The notes below the pieces were generated by a model, which saw only the letters and a list, made by a program, of their open reading frames with translations, made no database searches and was not told where the DNA came from. 64,000 bases of DNA, from positions 124,001 through 188,000 of the forward strand of contig NZ_JAUYGV010000001.1 in NCBI RefSeq assembly GCF_030690345.1. Direction: 5' to 3'. The number at the start of each line of letters is the position of its first letter. The stretch's first letter is position 1. A program made the translations under genes and the position numbers. Of the stretch, positions 46,056 through 54,815 are shown one piece after another. The DNA comes from Rheinheimera sp. (lineage in GTDB: Bacteria > Pseudomonadota > Gammaproteobacteria > Enterobacterales > Alteromonadaceae).

Positions 46056-47441
46056 ATCAGTCGTATCAGCGCAGAGGCAATACCCGGCAACGCGGACTTA
46101 TGGTTTTTGCCACTTGGCGGTACCGGTGAAATAGGCATGAACCTGAATTTGTATGGTCATGCCGGCCGCTGGCTGATGGTTGATTGCGGTGTCACCTTTA
46201 ACAGCCCGCTGGCACCACAGCGTAATGAGCAGCAAGCCGGTGGCGGGCAAGCTGAAGTATTGGCTGCTGATCCGGCGTTTATCAGCGCACAACAACAAAA
46301 TTTGTGCGGCATTGTCATTACCCATGCGCATGAAGATCATATCGGCGCCTTGCCACAGTTGTGGCAGCGCTTTAACTGCCCGGTGTACACCACATCGTTT
46401 AGCGCAGAAATATTACGCCGTAAATTGGCCGGCAGCGCGCTGCTGGAAAAAATGCCGATTATCGAGGTGCAAAGCGGCGCTACCCTTAATGTGGGCCCGT
46501 TTTGTTTGCATTGGTTGGCCATTACCCATTCCATACCCGAGCCGCATGCATTGCTGATTAAAACGGCTGCCGGCACAGTATTTCATACCGCTGACTGGAA
46601 AATGGATGCCGGCCCCATTACCGGCCGGGCCTTTAAACCAGCGGTGTTTAAACGCTTGGCGCAGCACAATATTACTGCCATGGTATGTGACTCCACCAAC
46701 GCGTTGCGCGAGGGTTTTTCAGTGTCGGAATCAGACTGTGCGGCAGCGCTGCATCAGGTAATTAAAGCCGCAACCGGCAGGGTGGTGGTAAGCGGCTTTA
46801 GCTCCAATGTTGGCCGGCTTATTTCTTTGGCGCGCATTGCGGCAAAAACCGGCCGTTACCTGGCACTGCTGGGCCGTTCGCTGAATAATATGGTAGGCGC
46901 CGCCCGTGCTACCGGCTATTGGCCGGATGAGTTAACCGTGGTAGATGCCGGCCATATCGGTTATCTGCCAAAAGAAGAAGTGCTGGTTATTGCCACCGGC
47001 TCCCAAGGAGAACCACGGGCCGCGCTTAGCCGTCTTGCTGATGATAATCATCCGTTATTGCTGCTGGAGCAGGGCGATTTGGTTATTTTCAGCTCCATTA
47101 TTATTCCCGGCAATGAAATGCTGATTAGCCGCCTGGTAGAAAAGTTTAACGCGCGTAATATTCAAACTTTGCAAAGCCACAATACCGCGCTGCCTATTCA
47201 TGTGTCCGGTCATCCGAATCGAGGCGAGCTGGATTTACTTTATCGCTGGGTGCAGCCGCAAATAGCAGTACCGGTGCATGGCGAAGCCGCGCATTTAGCA
47301 GCCAATGCCACTGTGGCCAAAGCCGCCGGCGTGCCGCAGCAACTTACCGGTTTAAACGGTGATTTATTTGTGCTGGCACCGACACCACGTTTGTGGCCGG
47401 GTTTTGCCAAAACGGGGCGCATTGCGATAAATTCACATTGA
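46056..47441 (+). CDS. RNase J-like metallo-beta-lactamase ribonuclease
   Basis: About 461 residues, shorter than Firmicutes RNase J (about 555), apparently lacking most of the C-terminal domain. The MBL core is LGGTGEIGMNLNLY, then HAHEDHIGAL with the zinc ligands, and HTADWKMD. The beta-CASP part has DSTNALREG, GSQGEPRAAL and HVSGHPNRGELDLL. The start is uncertain. AAGGAG at 46044-46049 points to a start at ATC 46056 (or ATT 46053), giving an N-terminus like MSRISAEAIPG. The only ordinary alternative, TTG at 46107, would cut into the first core strand. It follows the RND gene by about 10 bases. Confidence 0.8.
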   Translation: MSRISAEAIPGNADLWFLPLGGTGEIGMNLNLYGHAGRWLMVDCGVTFNSPLAPQRNEQQAGGGQAEVLAADPAFISAQQQNLCGIVITHAHEDHIGALPQLWQRFNCPVYTTSFSAEILRRKLAGSALLEKMPIIEVQSGATLNVGPFCLHWLAITHSIPEPHALLIKTAAGTVFHTADWKMDAGPITGRAFKPAVFKRLAQHNITAMVCDSTNALREGFSVSESDCAAALHQVIKAATGRVVVSGFSSNVGRLISLARIAAKTGRYLALLGRSLNNMVGAARATGYWPDELTVVDAGHIGYLPKEEVLVIATGSQGEPRAALSRLADDNHPLLLLEQGDLVIFSSIIIPGNEMLISRLVEKFNARNIQTLQSHNTALPIHVSGHPNRGELDLLYRWVQPQIAVPVHGEAAHLAANATVAKAAGVPQQLTGLNGDLFVLAPTPRLWPGFAKTGRIAINSH

Positions 47442-47526
47442 GCTTAAAGGCCTAAGCTTACGTAACCACAGGTAGTTTCGCCAAATGAAACCAACATAAA
47501 GTTATTGCTGATTATTGCAGGTGGTT

Positions 47527-48843
47527 ATGTCTTCAGATTCAAAAGTGCCGGTAAACCGGTTGTCGCGGTTTGGTAATCTGGCTTCGTTAGCCGGCCGTGT
47601 TGCCGGTGGCATGCTGGCAGAGGGCGCGCGTCAGTTGGCTCAGGGCAACCGGCCTACCAAAGCCGGTATGTTGTTTACGACTGATAACGTGCGCCGCGTA
47701 GCCGACAAACTGGCGCATATGCGCGGTGCGGCAATGAAAGTAGGCCAGTTGCTGTCGATGGATGCCGGCGATATGCTGCCGGCGGAGCTAACTGATATTC
47801 TGGCCCGCTTACGTGCCAGTGCCAACCCTATGCCGGCTAAACAGCTGACACAGGTTTTGCAATCTGAACTTGGCAGTGACTGGCTGCAGCACTTCAGCGA
47901 TTTCAGTTATCAGCCACTGGCGGCGGCATCAATCGGCCAGGTGCATCAGGCATATCATGATAATGGTCGCCGGCTGGCCGTAAAGGTGCAGTATCCGGGT
48001 GTAAAACATAGTATCGACAGCGACGTTGATAATGTTGCTACCTTGCTGCGTATCAGCGGCTTATTGCCGGATACGGTGGATTATCAAAGCCTGTTGCAGG
48101 CAGCCAAACAGCAACTGAAAAACGAAGCCGACTACCTGCAGGAAGCCGCTTATCTGCAGCGCTATCGTAATTTTTTACAACACGACAGTGCCTATTTACT
48201 GCCAGAGCCTTTACCCGGCATCAGCACCGCTAATCTCCTTTGTATGAGTTATGTTGAAGGTGTAGCAATAGAGTCGTTACAGCAGGACAGCCAGGCAGAG
48301 CGCAACCGCGTTATGCAGTTGCTGTTTAGTTTGCTGTTTCGGGAGCTATTTGAGTTTAAACTGGTGCAAACAGACCCGAACTTCGCTAATTATCTGTATA
48401 ACCGCCAAACAGGGCAACTGGTATTGCTGGACTTTGGTGCCTGTCGTGATTATCCGCCGGCAATAAGTAACGCGTATCGAAGTTTGTTTGCTGCGGCAAT
48501 CGCAGAGGACTGTTCTGCAATAGATAAAGCTTTGACAGATATCGGCTTTTTCAGTAGTGATATATTGCCGGAGCAAAAACAGGCCGTACTTAATTTAGTG
48601 CTGTTAGCCTGCGAGCCGTTAAAGCAGCAAAGCTTTGACTTTGGCCAAAGCGATTTAGCTAACCGGCTGCGCGAAGCCGGCACAGCCTTAAGCTTTAAAC
48701 AAAACTACTGGCATACACCGCCGGCTGATGCGCTGTTTTTACACCGCAAAATTGCCGGTTTGTATTTACTGGCGGCGCGGCTTAATGCCAGTGTTAATCT
48801 GCGTCAATTATTGCAACCCTATTTACTGCCGGAGACAGAATGA
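47527..48843 (+). CDS. ABC1/AarF-family atypical kinase
   Basis: 438 residues. UbiB/COQ8-like protein. The family marker KxGQ is seen in MKVGQLLSMDAGDMLPAEL near residue 75, and the alanine-rich loop in AAASIGQVHQAY near 138. The lysine of AVKVQYPGV follows near 155. The catalytic part is QTDPNFANYLY near 280, then VLLDFGACRDY near 300. Most relatives support ubiquinone synthesis or membrane-lipid homeostasis; which applies here is unknown. It overlaps the MipA-like gene by 4 bases. Confidence 0.9.
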   Translation: MSSDSKVPVNRLSRFGNLASLAGRVAGGMLAEGARQLAQGNRPTKAGMLFTTDNVRRVADKLAHMRGAAMKVGQLLSMDAGDMLPAELTDILARLRASANPMPAKQLTQVLQSELGSDWLQHFSDFSYQPLAAASIGQVHQAYHDNGRRLAVKVQYPGVKHSIDSDVDNVATLLRISGLLPDTVDYQSLLQAAKQQLKNEADYLQEAAYLQRYRNFLQHDSAYLLPEPLPGISTANLLCMSYVEGVAIESLQQDSQAERNRVMQLLFSLLFRELFEFKLVQTDPNFANYLYNRQTGQLVLLDFGACRDYPPAISNAYRSLFAAAIAEDCSAIDKALTDIGFFSSDILPEQKQAVLNLVLLACEPLKQQSFDFGQSDLANRLREAGTALSFKQNYWHTPPADALFLHRKIAGLYLLAARLNASVNLRQLLQPYLLPETE

Positions 48844-49658
48844 CACTTTACCGCCATTGCCTGAGTACTGCAGGGCTCATTTGCCTGCCGGTGCTGGCAG
48901 AGCAACCGGCATTACCGCTGTGGGAAGCCGGTTTAATCGGTATTAATGTAAACCAGTTGGCGTACCCTGGCTCAGATCAGCTGGTACGGCGTAATTTTGT
49001 CTTACCGTATCTGGTGTACCGTGGCGATATAGTGCGCGCCGATCGCGAGAATGTTGGTTTACGCGCCTTTAAAACTGCTACTTTAGAGTTGGATGTGGGT
49101 TTTGCCGGTTCTTTGGGCTCGTCAGATGCTGATATCCCCGTACGCGACGGGATGAGAGATCTGGGTACTTTGGTAGAAGCCGGGCCACGCTTACGCTGGA
49201 CCTTAAGCGATGATGTGTTGGGTGCACGGCTAAGGGCCGATTTTCCGCTACGTGCCGTGTTCGATTTAAGCAACAGCTTAAAATACAACGGTGTCAGCTT
49301 TGAACCGGGTTTGTACGCCGACATCACAACCGCTGCCAATACCTTTTACGCACTTGGCGTCAGCGCGCTGTTTGGCAGTGAAAAACTCAGCGATTATTTT
49401 TATCAGGTATCGGCCGCCGATGTAACTGCACAGCGGCCGTTGTTTGATGCCAAAGCCGGTTTAATCGCTGTACGCGGCTCGGTAAGTGCCGGCAAAAGGT
49501 TTACAGATAAATGGCGTGGCTTTGGTTTTGCCCGCTATGAATCTACCCGCGGCGCTAAAAATGCCGACAGCCCATTGCTGGTGCAAACCGGGGGCTGGTC
49601 ATTCGGCGTGGGTATTACCTATATTTGGGCAGAGTCGGCGCAAAAAGTCCGTTATTAA
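48840..49658 (+). CDS. MipA/OmpV family outer-membrane protein
   Basis: 272 residues with an N-terminal signal (cleavage after about VLAEQ, residue 22). The body is amphipathic beta strands, including FVLPYLVYRGDIVRADRENV near 60 and FEPGLYADITTA near 160. The end GVGITYIWAE is typical of MipA/OmpV barrels. MipA scaffolds murein enzymes in E. coli, but many members have no assigned role. The C-terminus ends in Tyr. The 4-base overlap with the ABC1 kinase gene shows coupling, although the functional link is unclear. Confidence 0.88.
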   Translation: MTLYRHCLSTAGLICLPVLAEQPALPLWEAGLIGINVNQLAYPGSDQLVRRNFVLPYLVYRGDIVRADRENVGLRAFKTATLELDVGFAGSLGSSDADIPVRDGMRDLGTLVEAGPRLRWTLSDDVLGARLRADFPLRAVFDLSNSLKYNGVSFEPGLYADITTAANTFYALGVSALFGSEKLSDYFYQVSAADVTAQRPLFDAKAGLIAVRGSVSAGKRFTDKWRGFGFARYESTRGAKNADSPLLVQTGGWSFGVGITYIWAESAQKVRY

Positions 49659-49725
49659 CCCGCTGAAAAAGCGGCGGGGCTCTGTGTTTGCTGTGGCATA
49701 ACAGGCCAACCGCTGTCTTTGCAGA

Positions 49726-50562
49726 TCAGAGTTTAAACGGGACAAAATCGTCGCTGCTATGCCGCTCCGGCAATTGCGGGCCGTCGCCCCAATTGCGGTT
49801 AACAATACAACCGCGCTTCACAGCAGGGCGCTGATCAATTTGTTTGGCCCAGCGCATTAAATGCTTATAGCTTTGCGTATCCAAAAACTCAGCGGCATCG
49901 TAGGCGCGGTTTAACGCTATGCCGCCATACCAAGGCCAAATGGCCATATCGGCAATGCTGTACTCGTCGCCGGCAACAAACTCATGTTTTGCCAGTTGTT
50001 TATCTAACACATCTAACTGACGCTTGGTTTCCATGGCATAGCGGTTTATCGGGTACTCAAACTTTTCCGGCGCGTAAGCATAAAAGTGGCCAAAACCACC
50101 GCCAACAAAGGGCGCGCTGCCCATTTGCCAGAACAACCAGTTTAATACTTCAGTGCGTTTGGCGGCGTCTTTGGGTAAAAAGGCGCCGAATTTTTCCGCC
50201 AGGTACAACAATATAGAGCCGGATTCAAATACACGGCTGCCGGTAGTGGTATCGAGCAGCGCCGGAATTTTAGAATTGGGGTTTAGCTCAACAAAACCGC
50301 TGCCAAATTGGTCGCCGTCTTTAATGCTGATAAGCCAGGCGTCATATTCAGCAGCGCGGTGGCCTGCGGCCAGCAGCTCTTCGAGCATAATGCTGACTTT
50401 AACGCCGTTGGGCGTGGCCAGTGAATACAGCTGCAACGGGTGTTTGCCTTGGGGCAACACTTTATCGTGGGTGGCGCCGGACACAGGGCGGTTAATGCTG
50501 GCAAACTGGCCGCCGTTTTCTGCATCCCAGGTCCAGACTTTAGGTGGAGTGTAATTAGACAT
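49726..50562 (-). CDS. yghU: Glutathione-dependent disulfide-bond oxidoreductase YghU
   Basis: 278 residues. GST-fold enzyme of the Nu class, which reduces disulfides with two bound glutathiones. The YghU-specific N-terminal extension (PPKVWTWDAENGGQFASINR) precedes the thioredoxin-like domain with ATPNGVKVSIMLEELL. NPNSKIPALLD and FESGSILLYLAEKFG are the glutathione-binding parts, and the helical domain ends near NWGDGPQLPERHSSDDF. It stands alone and converges with the MipA-like gene. Confidence 0.95.
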   Translation of the reverse strand: MSNYTPPKVWTWDAENGGQFASINRPVSGATHDKVLPQGKHPLQLYSLATPNGVKVSIMLEELLAAGHRAAEYDAWLISIKDGDQFGSGFVELNPNSKIPALLDTTTGSRVFESGSILLYLAEKFGAFLPKDAAKRTEVLNWLFWQMGSAPFVGGGFGHFYAYAPEKFEYPINRYAMETKRQLDVLDKQLAKHEFVAGDEYSIADMAIWPWYGGIALNRAYDAAEFLDTQSYKHLMRWAKQIDQRPAVKRGCIVNRNWGDGPQLPERHSSDDFVPFKL

Positions 50563-50814
50563 TAATGCTCCCTGATTTCGTGTTAAGTGTGCTGTGCTTT
50601 AATTTACATTACTAAACAGATATTGGCTTAGCACTCCGTCTTTACAAGGCCAGCCTGAATCTGAACAAAGAGGTTTTAGATCTAAGGCATATTCATTTCG
50701 AATATAGCCAGATGAAATAGCCGCATAAACTAACGCAAAGGATTGACGCAAAAAGACCTTTTTGCAAGATGCAGAGATAACCATAATAATATGCCCCTTA
50801 GGATATAACCCGCT

Positions 50815-51738
50815 ATGTCGCTAAAACGTTGTAAAACTGCAGGGTACTTTTCATTGCTACGCAGCGCGGTATTAACCACAGCGCTATTGCTTAATGCTTG
50901 CTCATCGTCAGTGGCAGAGCGCGTCAATACTGTGGCTGTTGATGCATCGTCCACTGGCGCCGCGCAAAGCAATGTTAGCTATTCCAGCGTGGTAGCGCTG
51001 CCTGTAAACAATAAGTACGTAAAGCTGGCTTATGGCACTGCCCCTTTGCAGTTTGGCCAGTTGTATCTGCCACCCCGGACGAGCCGGGCCGCTACAAAAG
51101 CGCCATTGGTTATTTTTGTCCATGGTGGTTGTTGGTTAAATGCTTACGACATTAAACATAGTAATGCCTTTAGTGAAGCACTGGCAAAGACTGGTTATGC
51201 CGTGTGGTCATTAGAATATCGCCGTATTGGCGACGAAGGAGGGGGCTGGCCGGGCAGTCTTACCGACGTTCAACAAGGCATTGCTTTTGCGCAAACTTCA
51301 CTGGCAGGGTTCGGTGTTGACAGCTCACGTATTGTCATTAGCGGCCATTCCGCCGGTGGCCAGTTAGCGTTATTGGCCGGTAGCAAAAATGCCAGTCCGG
51401 CAATTGTTAGTGTTATTGGTTTAGCGGCGATAACCGACATGGTAAGTTACGGCAAAGGGGACAATAGTTGTCAAAATGCTACTGCGCAATTTATCGGTGG
51501 CGATTACAATGTTATGCCTGAACGGTATCAACAAGCCAGTGCGCAGCAGCAAGTTATGCACAGTTCAACGTTATTGTTGCAAGGCAGCGCTGATAACATT
51601 GTGCCGCCAAGTCAGGCTAGCCAGAGTGGTATTCCTTATAAGATGGTTGAAAACGCCGGGCACTTTGATTGGATCCATCCGCAAACCACTGCGTACAGGC
51701 AGTTTATTTTATCGCTGAAGGAGCTGTTACCACTGTGA
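50815..51738 (+). CDS. Alpha/beta hydrolase lipoprotein, possibly kynurenine formamidase-like
   Basis: 307 residues. The N-terminus has a lipobox, TALLLNACSSS, with the Cys near residue 29, so it is probably a lipoprotein. The hydrolase core has the oxyanion HGGCWLNAY near 101, nucleophile Ser in ISGHSAGGQLALLAG near 180, and a late Asp-His pair (SADNIVPP, AGHFDW). HGGxW and GHSAGG are typical of bacterial arylformamidase-like esterases. Its 4-base overlap (GTGA) with kynU supports a role in tryptophan breakdown, but a formamidase would normally be cytoplasmic. Confidence 0.8.
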   Translation: MSLKRCKTAGYFSLLRSAVLTTALLLNACSSSVAERVNTVAVDASSTGAAQSNVSYSSVVALPVNNKYVKLAYGTAPLQFGQLYLPPRTSRAATKAPLVIFVHGGCWLNAYDIKHSNAFSEALAKTGYAVWSLEYRRIGDEGGGWPGSLTDVQQGIAFAQTSLAGFGVDSSRIVISGHSAGGQLALLAGSKNASPAIVSVIGLAAITDMVSYGKGDNSCQNATAQFIGGDYNVMPERYQQASAQQQVMHSSTLLLQGSADNIVPPSQASQSGIPYKMVENAGHFDWIHPQTTAYRQFILSLKELLPL

Positions 51739-52982
51739 ATACGCCACTAGATTACGCTCAGCTGCAACAATATGATGCGCAAGATGCGCTTGGTACAAAG
51801 CGCGCCGCCTTTGAACTACCACAAAACACTATTTACCTGGATGGCAATTCGCTGGGCGCGATGCCAAAAGTTGCCGCTATGCGGGCGCAACAAGTGTTAG
51901 TTACACAATGGAGCCAGGATTTAATTAAAAGCTGGAACAGCCATAGCTGGATTGATTTACCAAGCACGGTAGGTGAAAAAATAGCCCGCTTAATTGGTGC
52001 GGCACCTGGCCAGGTGATTAGCTGCGATTCCACGTCGGTAAATTTATTTAAAGTGCTTAGCAGTGCCATGTTATTGCAGCCAGGACGCAACATTGTGTTG
52101 TCACAAGCCGGCAATTTCCCTACGGATTTGTATATGGTAGAGGGTCTCGCCAGCTTACTGGGCGAGCAAAATTGCCAGCTACAGTTGGTTGATAACAGCG
52201 CGTTAGAAACTGCATTAACCGAACAGGTGGCGGTTTTAATGCTAACGCAGGTTGATTTTCGCAGCGGCCGCTTGCTGAATATGCAGCGCCTAACCCAACT
52301 GGCGCAGGACAAAGGCATACTGGTAATTTGGGATTTAGCCCACAGCGTAGGCGCACTACCAATAGAACTTGATGCGTGCAATGTCGATTTTGCTGTTGGT
52401 TGTGGTTACAAATACCTTAATGGTGGTCCGGGCGCACCGGCTTTTTTATATGCCGCCAGACGTCATCATGCGCAAATCAGCCAGCCATTAAGCGGCTGGA
52501 TGGGCCACAAAACGCCGTTTAGTTTTGATAAACACTATGAAAAGGCGCCGGGTATTATGCAGTTTCTTACCGGCACACCGCCAGTGTTATCCATGAGCGT
52601 GTTAGATGCGGCCTTAGAGGTATTCAGCGATGTTAATCTGGCAGCCTTAAGAGAGAAATCTCTGGCGCTAAGCAATTGTTTTCATCAATTAGTACTGCAG
52701 CATAGCTGCTTAAACGATTTGCAGTTATTAACACCATTAAACCCACTGCAGCGGGGTAGCCAGCTGGCATATCGCCACCCCGATGCGTATGCGCTGTGTC
52801 AGGCATTGATTAAGCAAGGCGTTATAGTCGATTTTCGCGCACCGGATATACTGCGGCTGGGCTTTACCCCGCTGTATTTACGTTTTATCGATATTTGGAC
52901 CGCGGTAGAAATACTGGCAGATATTGTACGTAGCGGAGAATATCAACAAGCCTGCTATGCCGTTAGACACAAGGTAACCTAG
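51735..52982 (+). CDS. kynU: Kynureninase
   Basis: 415 residues from the GTG that overlaps the upstream stop. AAGGAG lies 11 bases before. PLP enzyme that splits kynurenine into anthranilate and alanine. IYLDGNSLGAMPK near 33 is the family start motif; the PLP lysine is in GCGYKYLNGGPGAPAF near 225, and IWDLAHSVGALP near 200 holds the cofactor Asp. SGWMGHK and the C-terminal RLGFTPLYLRF are also typical. No kynA or other tryptophan-catabolic gene is in the window. Confidence 0.95.
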   Translation: MNTPLDYAQLQQYDAQDALGTKRAAFELPQNTIYLDGNSLGAMPKVAAMRAQQVLVTQWSQDLIKSWNSHSWIDLPSTVGEKIARLIGAAPGQVISCDSTSVNLFKVLSSAMLLQPGRNIVLSQAGNFPTDLYMVEGLASLLGEQNCQLQLVDNSALETALTEQVAVLMLTQVDFRSGRLLNMQRLTQLAQDKGILVIWDLAHSVGALPIELDACNVDFAVGCGYKYLNGGPGAPAFLYAARRHHAQISQPLSGWMGHKTPFSFDKHYEKAPGIMQFLTGTPPVLSMSVLDAALEVFSDVNLAALREKSLALSNCFHQLVLQHSCLNDLQLLTPLNPLQRGSQLAYRHPDAYALCQALIKQGVIVDFRAPDILRLGFTPLYLRFIDIWTAVEILADIVRSGEYQQACYAVRHKVT

Positions 52983-54158
52983 GTGCTGAGTATAAGATGG
53001 CTGGACAGCTTAACTGCGGTTACTGCGTCACAGTGGGATGCTTTGTTTACGCAAGATGATGACAACCCATTTTGCCGGCATGCGTTTTTACTGGCGCTGG
53101 AGCAGGGCGGCAGTGTTGGTGCCGGCGCCGCTATGCATCACAGCGGCTGGCAGAGCCAGCACCTTACGCTGTGGCAGGACGACGTGTTGCTGGCCGCGGT
53201 ACCGGGCTATATTAAAAGCCACTCTTATGGTGAATACCTGTTCGACTGGCAAATTGCCGATGCCTACCGCCAGTATCAGCTACCTTATTATCCGAAATGG
53301 ATAGCGGCGATTCCCTTTACGCCGGTAACCGGGCCCAGGCTTGGCGTGCTGAGCAGCAACCTTATCGACAGCCTGTTGCCGCATATCTGTGCCGCACTAC
53401 AGCAGCGCCTTGCCGCGCAGGATGTTTGCAGTGTGCAGTGGCTGTATACCAGTGCGCAGTTACAGCAAAGCCTGACTGAGCACGGTTTTTTAGCCCGGCA
53501 CGATGTGCAGTTTTTATGGCAAAACGCCGGCTACCGGCAGTTTGATGATTTTTTACAGCAACTTGACGGCCGTAAGCGCAAACAACTTCGTAAGGAGCGC
53601 AGCCGCACGGCGGGTTTTCGCATTAAAACTCTGCACGGCAACGAGCTTAGTGCTGCACACTGGCAGGCGGTTATCCGCTGCTACCAGGCTACCTATTTAA
53701 AACGCTCCGGCCATCAGGGCTATATCAGCCCGCAAAGCTTTATGGCGCTGGCGGATACTATGGCCGGCAACATATTAGTGTTTGCTGCTTTTGCCAGCAG
53801 CTCTGAAGAGCACAGCGCAGAGCAGATGATTGCCGCTGCGCTGTGTTTTAAAAGTGGCGATACCTTATACGGCCGCTACTGGGGCGCGCTTGTCGATGCT
53901 GAGCATCTGCATTTTGAGCTGTGTTATTACCAGGGCATTGAATACTGCATCAGCCAGGGCCTGCGCTACTTTGATGCCGGCGCCCAGGGCGAGCATAAAC
54001 TTAAGCGCGGCTTTGAACCGGTACTGCGTTATGGCAGCTATCTGTTTGCTGATACGCCGTTAAGTGGTTCTATAAGCGCATACTTTCAGCAGGAAACTAC
54101 ACATCTGCAAGCGTACCGCGCACAGGCGATGCAGGCTTTGCCGTACAAAAAAATATAA
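52983..54158 (+). CDS. FemAB/GNAT-like acyltransferase (DUF482 type)
   Basis: 391 residues, GTG start directly after the kynU stop. It matches the PF04339 'peptidogalycan biosynthesis' family. Typical stretches are NPFCRHAFLLALEQ near 24, YGEYLFDWQIADAYR near 82, FTPVTGPRLG near 116, RKRKQLRKERSR near 198, and YFDAGAQGEHKLKRGF near 325. The fold is two GNAT-like halves as in FemX proteins. The substrate is unknown. Location right after kynU suggests cotranscription, not necessarily a shared pathway. Confidence 0.85.
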   Translation: MLSIRWLDSLTAVTASQWDALFTQDDDNPFCRHAFLLALEQGGSVGAGAAMHHSGWQSQHLTLWQDDVLLAAVPGYIKSHSYGEYLFDWQIADAYRQYQLPYYPKWIAAIPFTPVTGPRLGVLSSNLIDSLLPHICAALQQRLAAQDVCSVQWLYTSAQLQQSLTEHGFLARHDVQFLWQNAGYRQFDDFLQQLDGRKRKQLRKERSRTAGFRIKTLHGNELSAAHWQAVIRCYQATYLKRSGHQGYISPQSFMALADTMAGNILVFAAFASSSEEHSAEQMIAAALCFKSGDTLYGRYWGALVDAEHLHFELCYYQGIEYCISQGLRYFDAGAQGEHKLKRGFEPVLRYGSYLFADTPLSGSISAYFQQETTHLQAYRAQAMQALPYKKI

Positions 54159-54193
54159 CTCTGAGACAGCAACTTTAAAGCAGCGCTACGGCG

Positions 54194-54799
54194 CTAATTT
54201 GCAGTACGCCGGAACTGCAGCAAGCGGTTATTCGCCGGCATGCTGTGATCCTGCTGTAAGCTAAAACCGGCCGCGCCGGCTAAAGCTGTAACTTCTGCTA
54301 TATCGCGGATCCCCATCGCGGGGTCTCGGCTTTTTAAGCTGGCATCAAAGGCGCGGTTACTGTCGCTGGTAAAGCGGCCGTTATAATTAAAAGGTCCGTA
54401 GATACAAAGCGTTGCCTGAGGTGTGGTTAAATAAGTTAAGCGTTTGAAAAACTGCTCAACCACCGGCCACGGCATAATATGCAGTGTATTGGCGCTAAAC
54501 AGCGCATCAAACTGCTGCTGTGGCAGTGCATCAGCGCTGATATCCAGCTGCAACGGCAAGGGCAGGTTAGGCAAAGCTGCACGGCGCAGCCTTTCGGTTA
54601 AACCGGGCAAATACATCGCCTGGTCCGACGCCTGCCAGCGCAGATGCGGCAAAGCAGCAGCAAAATGCACCGCATGCTGGCCGGTACCACTGCCCACTTC
54701 CAACACGTTTTTATGACTAGCAAACGCCTGTTGCAACACCGCTAAAATCGGCGCTTTGTTGTTTTCACAAGCCTGCGAGAAGGGCAGATCGCTTTGCAT
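54194..54799 (-). CDS. DUF938 family SAM-methyltransferase-like protein
   Basis: 201 residues with the Rossmann SAM-binding motif VLEVGSGTGQHAVHFA near 34. Then come ASDQAMYLPGL near 57 (acidic residue at the end of strand 2), FDALFSANTLHIMPW near 100 and IYGPFNYNGRFTSDSN near 132. The substrate is unknown. It lies 16 bases before the outer-membrane protein gene on the same strand and converges with the FemAB-like gene. Confidence 0.88.
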   Translation of the reverse strand: MQSDLPFSQACENNKAPILAVLQQAFASHKNVLEVGSGTGQHAVHFAAALPHLRWQASDQAMYLPGLTERLRRAALPNLPLPLQLDISADALPQQQFDALFSANTLHIMPWPVVEQFFKRLTYLTTPQATLCIYGPFNYNGRFTSDSNRAFDASLKSRDPAMGIRDIAEVTALAGAAGFSLQQDHSMPANNRLLQFRRTAN

Positions 54800-54815
54800 T
54801 AATTTGCTCGCCTTG

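Noticed and set aside
49660..49690. Short stem CCGCT / AGCGG between the MipA-like gene and yghU as a shared terminator
   Set aside because: Only five pairs and no T run; too weak to annotate.
50599..50784. 61-codon minus-strand frame between yghU and the hydrolase gene
   Set aside because: No ribosome site, no recognisable motif, and it sits in a promoter region; I cannot support it as a gene.
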